A stretch of 64,000 nt of DNA, from contig NC_044922.1 of assembly GCF_003576645.1 (NCBI RefSeq), positions 15,673,555-15,737,554 on the forward strand, written 5' to 3'. Both the position numbers and the translations under genes were made by a program. The stretch is from Ipomoea triloba (taxonomy: Eukaryota; Streptophyta; Magnoliopsida; Solanales; Convolvulaceae). Shown here one piece after another: positions 47,883 to 58,234 of the stretch; the stretch's first letter is position 1; each line of letters opens with the position of its first letter. Under the pieces are notes generated by a model. It saw only the letters and a program-made list of their open reading frames with translations. It ran no database searches and was not told where the DNA came from.

Positions 47883-48990
47883 ACTTCACTATGATTTTTA
47901 AGAGGATAGATGAGAAAATGCCCGGTGATGGATATATATAATATAATTTCCAATGTTATCAGGAGATACAATTCTTAACTAAGCTACTGTAGAGTTTACG
48001 AGATAATTTCTACCGACTAAAAATCTCAAGCACTCCCTTGATGAATTTCTTAAAAAAGAAATGAGAAATTTGACATCTTTTTATGTCTTAAAAGTTTTGA
48101 TTTTGTCACCCATATTGCTTAGTAGAGAAATCAGCAACTTTTAAGATAATGTTTTCCACACGTCTGATTGTGATCAAGTGTTCCTTTGTTTGTACTGAAT
48201 TTCGAATTACTTATACGAGACCCAATTTCCCGAAATATTTTTCATTGACTTCATTTTTTGTTAATAGCTAAATTTTGAAAATTTTGGAAAATAACTTTTG
48301 AATTTTTTTTTTTTTCCAATCGTTCCCTTATTAATAAAAAAATATGGTTCTTTATGGTGACATGTGTTATGTGTATGAGTACACAATCAAAACATTTCTC
48401 TCGGAGATACACCTAGGGACCTTTAAGATAGGAACTAATCAGGTTTGTATAGAAATTAAATTAACCCAGGCCACATCTTCAAAAATAAATAAATTAAATT
48501 TAAAAGTTTAAGAGCTATACGTACTTTAATTTGTGTGGATACTAATGACCTTTAGGTGTAACTATGTGCATGCAGAATTAGCCAAGTCTTTGTTAATGGT
48601 ACGTGTAACAACATTACAACAAGGTTTTAATAGGGATCGAGGAAGAGATTAAGCCTTTTAATACAAAGTTTTAACGGACCCTCCCAATCGAATTGATCAG
48701 ATAATTGAATTGGTTAGGTAACCCAACCAAATGTTTCAAGTTGAATTCCAATGAATGTAATCTATTGACATTTTTAATTGAGCCCAAATACTATGATTTA
48801 CCTTCTTGTATGTCATCTATTGTCAACTAGAATCATTAAAAAAAAAAAAAATTATCACAAAAGTAACTATTTTCATTTTTCGAATGATCAAAATTAAATA
48901 GCTTCATGTGAAAGCAACTAATGACCAAATTTACAATCCCATATTCTTATAAGTCGTTTTAAATACTATTAGCTTTTCATTCCAAAAAAA
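47883..48990. other. AT-rich intergenic, no gene
   Basis: No coding frame or repeat worth naming. Confidence 0.4.
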
Positions 48991-48994
48991 AAAA

Positions 48995-49023
48995 AAAACA
49001 AACAAACAAACAAACAAACAAAC
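48995..49023. repeat. (AAAC)n microsatellite
   Basis: Seven CAAA units after an A-run. Confidence 0.95.
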
Positions 49024-49639
49024 TAGCTTTAGTTAATTTATAAAACATATGCATTTTCTTTTTACAAAGAGTTAATACTATCCGTCAACCAAAATAATTA
49101 ATGCAACGTCCCACAATGAATGGCCAAGTGGTGGAACATGATTCTCGTACATAAAAGTTACAACTTCTCAAACATCTTCTTGGTCGAGTCTATTACATGA
49201 ATTCTTCCTAGTATTGTTTACTCCGTATTTCTTATGTTTAATTTGTAGATAATTACAAAAGACCCTAATTTATCCAATACATACTCTCGGATAGTGATTG
49301 TATATTTCCTTCGTCACCAAAAAATAAATAAAATAATTTGTACAATTAGCTATCAACAATTACATAATACAATCCACTGAAAAATACCTACAACTTGTCA
49401 AACACCCAAAATCCAAATTAACGTATATTTGACTAAGGGTCTAATGTGTAATAGTTTTCCTAAGCAAGTGGGAATTGAAAGAGTTACGAGTATAGACCAT
49501 ATCCAAGAAGTCAACCCTCCACATTTCTGCACAATCAATTTCTCAATAAATTAGCCGCAGTTGAATTAGAACGTTGAAAACTTTTTTTTTTTTTACAATG
49601 TGTTATCTGTATATACATACTTTTTAAATTTATTAAAGC

Positions 49640-49730
49640 ACAGAGAATTAATACCTACTAAAGTTTAAACTTATGACCTCCCATTTGAAAGAGAGCCCAA
49701 TAGTTACAAACTACTTCGCAGAAGGTTGAA
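49640..49730 (-). mobile_element. SINE-like fragment
   Basis: On the minus strand it contains AATGGGAGGTCATAAGTTTA, the B-box region in the same setting as at 36.35 kb. It is truncated. Confidence 0.4.
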
Positions 49731-50089
49731 AACATAAGAAATTGTTTTAGAATTAAAGAATTTGTCAGTTTTTTTTTTTTTTTTGAAAAATAAAACTACA
49801 TTTTTTTCTCAAAAGATAAACTATTTTATAAATTAAAAGATAGAAGATTAAAAAGACATATATAGGTCTATGTAGTAAGGTAAATTGGTTTCCATATTCT
49901 CTTTCATTTTGTACTAATTTTCAAAATGGAAAGCAAAAAAGATCAAAGCACAAATTCAAAAATTAGGTCAAGAACATTAATCCTACAATATCTTAAACGC
50001 GATCATTAAAAAAGATTAATAAATGAAATAATTAATTGCAACGATTTTAGTTGTCACTAAATTAATTTTTTATAATAATAACATATTAG

Positions 50090-50340
50090 GTCACAAATTG
50101 TACATTTATTGTGATCGCTATTGGTATCACTCAAATACTACTTTTAGTGTACGTAAACATTGTTACAAAAGTCTTGAGTAATTGTGACGACTTTTGAAAA
50201 GTCGTCACTATTGCAATAGTGACGGAGGATATAGTAACAACATGTGACGACTTCAAAAATTGGTCACTAATTTCAATAGTGGCCAAAATCGGTAGTTTTG
50301 GTGACAACTTTTGTTTTCAATCGACTTCTCGGAGTCATTG
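50090..50340. mobile_element. Possible CACTA-like subterminal sequence
   Basis: GTGACGACTTTTGAAAAGTCGTCAC is a self-complementary stretch (50185-50210), and GTGACGA, GTCACTA and TAGTGAC words recur in both orientations. This fits the subterminal part of a CACTA-type element, but no terminus is clear. Confidence 0.35.
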
Positions 50341-50554
50341 AAAAGGTTTTTTTTTTTTTTTTTTACTTTTCGAATGATACCGAGAAATGGCTTCCACGTC
50401 CCATACATAACCTTTCGGGTAACCGCTTGGAGTATCAACGATAGCACTTGGTAGTGCTAAGTGAATTAGCTTAAGAGCAAAAACAATGGTGTTCATAAAT
50501 TTATTCTTTATAAGAATAAAGTGAAAAACCAACTTAATCGTGGAATTAAGGCAG

Positions 50555-51345
50555 TTAGAAGCTATCAGTGTGGTGAATATGAAACACCTATATATTGATG
50601 ATTTCTGCGCAAGCGTTGGTATCGTACTCGAGCGAACGACACCGTATTCACCTCAATCGGACGGTGTTGTCGAACATTAAAATCATGACAATGATAATTC
50701 GAACCTACCTCAAAATATGTGGGGTGAGGTAATTTTTTGAACAAGCAATTACCTTTTAAATAATGTTCCCCACAAGAAACTTGATAAGACTATTTATGAG
50801 TTGTGGAAAGGTACAAAGTTGTTCTACCAATACTTAAAACGTAGGGGTGTCTTGCCAAAAAGGTTTATTGGTTCTTAGCTAGTACACGAGTCTTATATTC
50901 CAAACGTACATAATAATACGATAATTGAATCAAGAAATGCAGCATTCTTCAAAGTTGTATTTCTGTGTTGGTTCAATGAGAGACCTAGCACGTTGCAACG
51001 AATGTTCAACGTAACTGTGAAAAAATGAGAGCAGAGGGTTTGAAAATTAACCCAAGCTCTAGCCTACCTAGACGTAGCATACAGGCTAGGATTGAAAATC
51101 ATTGGTCTAGATTTTCTAAGTTGTTAGAATGTGGTTCTAATATTCTAATGTGTTTATTAGAAAATGAATTAGATTTTATGACATGCCTGTTAGAGAACGA
51201 GCATCTAGCATATGTAGAAGACGTGACTTCGACCGAAGGATCAATGTGGAAAGAAGCTACAAAGAGTGAAGTAGATTCAGTCTTAGAGAATCATACATGG
51301 AACTGGTTGATCTTCCTCCACATTGTAAAACCTTTGGATCCTAAT
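50555..51345 (+). pseudogene. Degenerate Copia retrotransposon pol fragment
   Basis: Three frames together carry Copia pol pieces in the right order. The integrase part is GEYETPIY, then DDFCA and ERTTPYSPQSDGVVE. It is followed by YELWKGTKL, PNVHNNTIIESRNAAFF, and then in the frame at 51025-51356 SMWKEATKSEVDSVLENHTW, the start of the reverse transcriptase region. Stops and frameshifts separate them, and upstream gag/protease and downstream RT/RNase H are missing. It is inactive. The last part runs into an AT microsatellite. Confidence 0.88.
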
Positions 51346-51353
51346 GGGTTATT

Positions 51354-51356
<3 letters not shown>

Positions 51357-51386
<30 letters not shown>
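51357..51386. repeat. (AT)n microsatellite
   Basis: About 15 units at the end of the Copia fragment. The array-type element begins on its right. Confidence 0.95.
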
Positions 51387-51392
<6 letters not shown>

Positions 51393-51815
51393 GGGTTCCC
51401 GTGCAATAAGCTCACTACGGTGTGGTTGTAGAGTGGCATGAGAGCCATTGATCTTGCCTAAATCAACGTCCAAGATTAACAATGATTAAAAAAATGTGGT
51501 GGCAATTTGGTAATTTTTTGTATTGGTCAAACTTAAGGTGCGTGATTTTCCTTCTTAAGGTGCATGGTTTTCCTTTTTTAGGTGTGTGGTTTGTGTGCTT
51601 AAGGTGCGTCAATTATTGAAACAGGTGCATCAGTTTAAAGTTTTAGGTACGTGGTTTTCCTTCCTAATGTGTGTGGTTTCTATACTTAAGGTACGTCAGT
51701 TATAATATTTATTAGATGCATGATCTTTAATTGCGTGATTTGTGTTCTTAAAGTGCTTTGCTTGTATGCTTAAGGTACACGATTTGTGTACTTAAGGTGT
51801 GCAAATTTCATGCTT
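51387..51815 (+). repeat. Array of CTTAAGGTGCGTGGTTT-type units
   Basis: From 51530 about ten short units of 20-35 bases repeat CTTAAGGTGC(G/A)TGGTTTTCC with variation. The left lead-in GGGTTCCCGTGCAATAAG follows an AT microsatellite. The complement of the same units forms the array at 54.2-54.6 kb. Confidence 0.8.
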
Positions 51816-53745
51816 AAGATTAATTAAGTTGCTTAGTTGTTATAGTATTTCTCTATCTAAAAAGAATTCTCTTATTTCTCTACCACTAAATTGCCATGCT
51901 AAACATCAGTTCGTCCGTCTAGATTTTGCAGTAAACAATGATTTTTTTGGCTCACTGGAATTTGCTTTTTGTTTTTCAGCTGCTTTCACCTTTTATTAAA
52001 AGATTATGGCTATAATCTTTTTTCTAAAAAGGGTTTATTGCTCTTGATTTTGAATGTAAAAAGATTTTGAGATGACATGTTCATCTTCCTCAGACTTCTC
52101 AAGTGAGATTTTTTTCATTGATTTGAGCCATTGATGTAGATTTGATCAACAGCACATATCTAACCTCATTTTTCACCTGAGAGCATCTTCGCACCAGAAC
52201 TCTTGTGTGTGTGTGTGATGATATACTTAGATGAAGTATTAACTTGTACACTGTACTTTCCTTTTTGTCCACCCGCAAATTCTTTCTAATTTTGCGTTCC
52301 TTCATTTTTTTTTTCTCTCCTCCCTCCGCTCACCCAAAAATTTGTAACCTAGTTAAATATCACCATTAAATATAATAACTTATACATTGTGATTTTCAAA
52401 AAAAAAAAAAAACTTATACATTGTACATTCAAATATTATTTTTATTTTTAGTTATACGTAATATATTAATTATTTATAATTTTTTCATAATAGTTAAAGT
52501 TCACGTAGTTTTATATTTATTTAGATTACATACTTTCATTATTATTTTTGTTTATTGGAAACTTTTTTTTCACACAATGTACGTGTTTATAATTAGTATA
52601 TTATGTGAAATTCTAAGAATCTCTTTATATAAAAAGTAATATACATCATTATCACAACTCACAAGTTACTTTCTAATTGAATGAAAGAGAAAGAAAATAT
52701 TAATCCACTTGCCATTAGATAAAATCCAGAAATTTTCAAAAAAAAAAAAAAGATAAAATCCAGAAGTTGTCTGGTCGTTTCGTGTAGCATGCATTTATAA
52801 TGTGCATTATTATAAGTGCGTGTCCACGTTTATTGAAAAAAATAAAATAAAATAAATAAAATAAAAAGGCGACCGTTTCACACTTACACATTAAGAAGGT
52901 GGTGATCAAATTGTTTACGTATATCTGGACTAGACTCTAGGCCACTATATACCGTATTATATTCCCTCCATTTAACAACAAAGACATCTGTAATCAGATG
53001 CACATATTTCATATAGTGTATTTAATGAAGGGATGGAGTGGGCATGTAACAAGGGGCGATTCCAAAAAAGTTGTAGATTGAATTTTAGGGATGGTATGTC
53101 GATGGGTCCTATTCAGTTTGTCGTTAAGAATTATAGAAGATAGATGAACGGGAATTGAGAGATAAGATTCAAGCATGTCTATCACGAACAAAATCATGTA
53201 GTTGATTTTAATTTTATCAAGTTTGGTGATTAGACAATTTAGTAATTGGAATGACATGGAGGAACCTCTCCGGCGTTTGTTGTGCAATTTATGAAGACCG
53301 ACGGTAGATTTCGTCGTTGCCTAGGGGATTTGGTGAGAGAGACGAAATTAAAAGGAATAGTGAGAATAGTTATTCTAGCCTGGTAAGAAATGAGAATAAA
53401 TCATATATGTTCATCCATTTAAAACACAAAAAGATAGAAATCTAAACTTTAAAAAATTATAAGATAGAGAACTATTTATGGATATTTATGCCAAAAATAA
53501 TATACGTTTAGACCGAAACGATATAAGCTTCTCTCAAAATTATGAGTTTATCTCAAATTGATACTTTTTTTATTTTTTTGCATATTTATAAAAATGATAG
53601 TGCCATTTTTTTTTAACTTTTGCGAATTTCACATATGATGTTAGTTAATGAATTTTTCAAAGTAGGTACGAAATAATGTTGCTAATTCATTTATGAAAAC
53701 AATGCTAACTGGAAATAAACATGACATTTGAAGAATATTATTTTC
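51816..53745. other. AT-rich intergenic, no gene
   Basis: A CACACACAC-type stretch at 52205-52220 and A-runs at 52400 and 52738. Frames are short and biased. 53.03-53.33 kb has more even composition and an open minus-strand frame of 92 codons (53009-53287) that I do not recognise. I do not call a gene. Confidence 0.4.
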
Positions 53746-53749
53746 GATA

Positions 53750-54100
53750 AAATTATATTCAAACGTTTGACTTATATATTTGTTGACATGCAATGAATCA
53801 TGATAAGGAAAATGTTATGTTGACAAAAAGTTATCGTAGATAAGTGTTAAATAACCAAGTTATCGATCACCTATTAGGTATAAGAAATATTTTTACTACA
53901 AATAGAATTATTGGCATTAATTAGGAAGCCAAATTGCCTAATTAGGAAGCCAAATTGCCCAGATGCATATTGTAGTCAAAGTGGATATGAATATTTTTAC
54001 TACAAATAGAATTATTGGCATTAATTAGGAAGCCAAATTGCCTAATTAGGAAGCCAAATTGCCCAATGCATATTGTAGTCAAAGTAGATATGATGTATAT
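53750..54100. repeat. Segment duplicated at 55.24-55.45 kb, with an internal 104-bp tandem repeat
   Basis: ATATTTTTACTACAAATAGA starts at 53887 and 53991 (period 104). Each copy holds ATTAGGAAGCCAAATTGCC twice. The region from 53765 (TATATTTGTTGACA, GAATCATGATAAG, GTATAAGAAATATTTTTACT) reappears at 55.25-55.45 kb in the same order with one copy of the inner unit. Confidence 0.9.
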
Positions 54101-54119
54101 TTGTTTAAACAATTGGATG

Positions 54120-54640
54120 TATATATATATATAGGGAAGGGTTCAAGTGCGAGTATATCTTTCCGTGTAGTTGTGTGTGTGGTATTCACCTTAAGCATTA
54201 AAACGGCGCAACATAAATACACCGCGTACCTTAAGCTAATAACACAAACCACACACTTAAAGTTTCTAAATATAATGGTGCACCTTCAGTTGAGAACACA
54301 CACTGCGCACCTTAAGTACACAAACCACGCACCTTAAGTACACAAGCCACACACCCTAAGAACACAATACAAAACACGCACCTAAGGTTTTAAAATGGCG
54401 CACCTTAAGTTTCAACAACTCGCACACCTTAAGCATACATATCACGCACCATAAAAAGGAAAACAATGCACCTTAATAAGGAAAACAATGCACCTTAAGC
54501 TTTAGGTTCACTCACCTTAAGTTTCAACACTCACACACCATAAGCATATATACAAATCACGCACCTTAAGAAGAAATTACGCACCTAAAGTCACCGCACA
54601 ATCGCAAGGGAGACACCCCACCGCACGGAAACTGAATTAT
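54120..54640 (-). repeat. Array of GCACCTTAAG units
   Basis: It begins after a TATATATATA tract with GGGAAGGGTTCAAGTGCGAG. About 15 short units built on AAACCACGCACCTTAAG, the complement of the 51.6 kb array, follow. It closes with CCGCACGGAAACTGAATTAT. TTTCCGTGTAGTTGTG near the left end and the complement of CCGCACGGAAA at the right end suggest loose terminal inverted repeats. Confidence 0.8.
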
Positions 54641-54646
54641 ATATAT

Positions 54647-55103
54647 AGGTCACACTTGTGTGAAACCGTCTCACGGATCATTATTCGTGAGACGGATTGA
54701 GTCGGGTCGAAGCAACATGCAAATGTCATACTTATATGTGCAAATGTCATACTTATATGCTCAAATATAATACTAATAAGGAATACAATTTTTGTTATAT
54801 ATAAGAAAAAAATAATACATTTTTCATAATAAGTAATGTTGACAAGTGCGCCCCTTACTTATAAGAGAAAATATAATACTTTTGAAGAAAAATGTAATAC
54901 TTTTAAAATGTAAAAGTATTGTATTTTCCTTCAAAAGTATTGCATTTACCCTTAGCTTATAAGTAACAAAAATTTTATTCCTGATTAGTATTACATTTGT
55001 GCATATAAGTATGACATTTGCGCGTATAAGTGTTAAATTTACATCTTGACCCGATCCGACGTGACCTGACTCACGGTAAGACGGTCTCACACAAATTTTT
55101 GCC
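54647..55103 (+). mobile_element. Mutator-like MITE, copy C
   Basis: The ends are AGGTCACACTTGTGTGAAAC and GTCTCACACAAATTTTTGCC. The flanks TATATATAT (54638-54646) and TCTATATAT (55104-55112) match at 8 of 9. It has the same internal words and orientation as copy B. It lies between the two halves of the 53.75/55.24 kb duplication. Confidence 0.82.
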
Positions 55104-55234
55104 TCTATATATATTGTTTTTCCTTGAATCAACAGTAATTTTCTATACCAGCCCTTAAAATTAATATGAACTAAAAGTCTAAAATACTTTGAGTGGGGTG
55201 AGGTCTGGAGATGAGCAGGCCCGGCCCTCTTGCA

Positions 55235-55455
55235 AAATGAATCAAATCTTTGACTAATATATTTGTTGACAATGAATTGAATCATGATAAGATAAACGTT
55301 ATGGAGACAAAAATATCGTAGAAAAGTGATTATCACCTGCTGGGTATAAGAAATATTTTTACTAATAAAAATAGACTTATTGGTATTAATTAGCTAGGAA
55401 GCCAAATTGCACAGATGCATGCATATTTATAGGCTAGGCAAAGTAGATGTATAAA
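55235..55455. repeat. Second copy of the 53.75 kb segment
   Basis: Direct-orientation partner of 53.76-54.10 kb, with a single GGAAGCCAAATTGCACAGATG unit. About 1.1 kb of inserted repeats separates the two copies. Confidence 0.85.
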
Positions 55456-55716
55456 GTCGTCGTTGCATTTGCTAGCTTCCGTACGTGGCATATGAGTCAT
55501 GCAATAATGGTTGTTTTTTTTACCACATTGAACATTATTATACGAGTTCTACTATGGAGAATTTAAAATTTTACTCCATCAATTATATTTTTTGATATAG
55601 CAAACATAAAATATTTTCATCTTATGAGTCTAAGAAGGGTTGTCTAAATTCAAGATTTGTGGGAGGAGACAAAAGATTGGAGTACTAGTAGTACTTTTAT
55701 TATTATATAATGAGTT
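55456..55716. other. AT-rich intergenic
   Basis: Nothing recognisable. Confidence 0.4.
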
Positions 55717-55724
55717 ATTCTAGT

Positions 55725-56426
55725 ACTACAGTCAAAGTGGACTAGCCCGCCCTATTAGATCTGTCCCCACCGCGGGTCTAATTTCTGGCGGATTTTTGCG
55801 GGCCGACCTGCTAAGTCGGTGGGTTAGGGTTCATGGAACCCTAGCCCGCCCCGCAACCTGGCCCGTGGGCTTTTTTTTTTTTAATTCTTGTTGAATTCAA
55901 AGTTCAAAACAATAAGTAGCTTCTACAAATACTAACATTGCGAATTTACAATCTAACTTTATAGTCTAACAAAAATTAATATTAAATCAGAATTCAAAAA
56001 AATAAGTAAAGTTTGCAAACAATATTAAATTTTTCGTGTTTAAAATTTTTTTTTTTGAAGATAATCATGTTTAAAAATTTTAAAAATTATATTTTATAAT
56101 ATATATATGTGTGTGTGTAGTGTGTGTGTGTGTTACACAACATGGTAGTATGTTGCCTTTCTGTGTAACATTATATATATAACATAACAGTATATATAAT
56201 GTTACGCAGCAAGGCAGCGTACTGTCTTAGCTTGCTGTGTAGCATATGTATACATATATATATTTTTTAATTAGGGGCTTGGCCCGCGGCCCACAGTTGC
56301 GGGCCTTAGCGGGTCAAGCCTATTAAACTCGTTATCTCGTGAGTCTTTTTTTGTGACCTTAATCCGTTTCACTACGGGGCAGGTGCGAGCCCGTCCGCAG
56401 GTTTCGACCTACTTTGACAGCTCTAA
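55725..56426. mobile_element. hAT-like non-autonomous element
   Basis: The left end ACTACAGTCAAAGTGGAC and the right end TACTTTGACAGCTCTAA are complementary at CAAAGT and GTCAAAG. GC-rich CCCGCCCCGC and GGCCCGCGGCCC blocks lie inside each end. Flanks ATTCTAGT (55717-55724) and ATTCTACT (56427-56434) match at 7 of 8, the hAT duplication size. The interior has a GT-rich tract and hairpin-forming TGTGTAACATTATATATA words. No transposase. Confidence 0.65.
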
Positions 56427-56434
56427 ATTCTACT

Positions 56435-57335
56435 ATATGGATGGACTCTCATCTCTCTATTAATTTTACTACGTCATTTTTATTCCTTGATTTGATAATA
56501 AATGATTATATCTTTATCTTGTTGGTCATAAGAAAAATATCGAACATTAAAATTTTGTGAAATGGGATAAAAGTTAGAAATAATAGTATTTTCCTTATAT
56601 AATTGTGCATGGTAACTGGTAAGGGTCTATGTTGAGAAATATAATGAGAATGAAGACGTACGACTGGTCAAAGAAAAGGGGCTCAAAATGTAGTGGTAAA
56701 AGTGAAGAAATATATCAATTAATTAATTAATTAATTGACTTTTTATATTTGAAAATATATCAATTAGTTAATGTATCGAGAATAGAGAATTAATGAGTCC
56801 AGTACATATAATGCAATTCAAATGTTAGTTTTTTAAGACGTATCTTATATCAGTTATATGTGAGTCGTGGATAGAAACAAAGATAGCAATAAGTCAAACA
56901 AAATTAAAAGAATGCGAAATATAGCGGTACTAGCTAAGTGAAGAAAAATACTGACCGTAAAATTATATGCATGTATATACTCATGTTACATGAAAAAGAG
57001 AAAAAAAAAGTTAACCAATTAATCTTTATAAGTACAATTATCAATATATCAACAAACACATTAATAAATCAATGAAGATCATATTTATCTCCATGTGCCT
57101 TCATATATATTGCGGGAGGCGAAGGTCTCTTCGTCTTCAATCAAAGACGAGATCAAGAGTCTCTAGATGGAGACACTTTCAATTTTTTTGTACTTTTACA
57201 ATTTAAATAATAAATATCAGCACCATTCCATATAGAAATTTATTACCCCGTAATAAATCACATATATATACACACAAGATAAGATAAATAACTAAGTCTA
57301 AAACAAGGTTAATTGGTTATTTTGTTTGATTGTGC
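56435..57335. other. AT-rich intergenic, no gene
   Basis: An AATTAATTAATT run at 56.72 kb and an imperfect palindrome GGTCTCTTCGTCTTCAATC near 57.13 kb. No coding frame. Confidence 0.4.
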
Positions 57336-57342
57336 GTGACTT

Positions 57343-57501
57343 TAGTACTGTCAAAGCGGATCGGCCCGCCCCGTTAGGCCCGCCCCACCGCGAGCCAAAT
57401 TTTTGATGGGCTTTTGTGGGCCGGCCCGTTAGGCCCGCGAGCCAGAATTTGTGTAACCCTAACCCGCCCCGTGCGGGCTTTGGCCCACTTTGACAGCCCT
57501 A
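57343..57501. mobile_element. Short hAT-like element, 159 bp
   Basis: TAGTACTGTCAAAGCGGATC at the left and GGCCCACTTTGACAGCCCTA at the right are complementary tips, with CGGCCCGCCCCGTTAGG inside. It belongs with the element at 55.7 kb. The flanks match only partly (6 of 8). Confidence 0.5.
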
Positions 57502-57593
57502 CATGAATTTGGCTGCTTTAGATAGTTGATTGTAAATGTTTTTGGTTGTGTAGTACAATTACATTTCATGTGTAACTTAATGGTTTATTATTG

Positions 57594-57885
57594 TTTTTTT
57601 TCAAAGGTAAAAAGAGAATATATTAAATCAAGAACTCCAAAATATAGTCGGGAGGGACAATGCCCAACAAAGAGTGATCTTACCTAGAGAAATGACAAGA
57701 CTTAGTCAAAGAATGAGCAATAATATTATCTGATCTACAAATGAAAAATAGCAAACAAAACTCAAAAGAAGTCATCAAATTTTTACAGTCCATGGTCGCA
57801 AGACCAATGTAAGAATAAATCGGGCTTCATGGTAAGGATATTATTACGTATAATCTCACAATCTGTGAAAACCGCCATTGCTACT
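57594..57885 (-). mobile_element. 3' end of a LINE (RNase H region and A-tail)
   Basis: On the minus strand a frame ending at the stop 57682-57680 reads FEFCLLFFICRSDNIIAHSL, then TKSCHFSR. This has the form of the C-terminal RNase H-like domain of plant LINEs (RSxNxxAHxLA). Upstream VFTDCEIIRNN is the earlier SDC strand motif in another frame, so it is frameshifted. After the stop about 75 bases lead to an A-tail (the T-run at 57594-57602). It is 5'-truncated and dead. Confidence 0.75.
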
Positions 57886-57979
57886 TATTATTTAAATAAC
57901 CATTTTTCTTTTATATATAACTAATCAATATATCAATTAAAACATCCACCTAAAAATATAGATTAATTAGATAAAATTA

Positions 57980-57981
<2 letters not shown>

Positions 57982-58030
<49 letters not shown>
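57982..58030. repeat. (TA)n microsatellite upstream of NRT2 gene 4
   Basis: About 24 units, ending 120 bases before the TATA box. Confidence 0.95.
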
Positions 58031-58033
<3 letters not shown>

Positions 58034-58109
58034 CAACTGAAGCAAAAGTTAATGCCTAGCTAGCTATAGGTTCCATGCACGTGGGCCAAAGAGAGAAATA
58101 ACACATTTG

Positions 58110-58234
58110 CTAGCTCTCACCATGCATGCAAAGTCTACTTCCTCAACACTATAAATACCCCAACATCTTTGCCCTTCCAAAACCACAAATTCAAGCCAAG
58201 TACTCAACACATAGAGTAAGCAAAGAAACAAAAA
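58110..58234 (+). promoter_or_regulatory. NRT2 gene 4 core promoter and leader
   Basis: TATAAATA at 58150-58157 lies 85 bases before the ATG. CACCATGCATGCAAAG (58118) holds an RY-type CATGCATG palindrome. There is no visible homology with the gene 1-3 promoters. Confidence 0.6.

Noticed and set aside
51025..51441. 138-codon frame as an independent gene
   Set aside because: Its content is the Copia pol region followed by translation of an AT microsatellite. It is listed as part of the pseudogene.
54824..55336. 170-codon minus-strand frame
   Set aside because: It runs across MITE copy C. Similar frames over copies A and B show that it follows the repeat (ILI/NVI wording), not a host gene.
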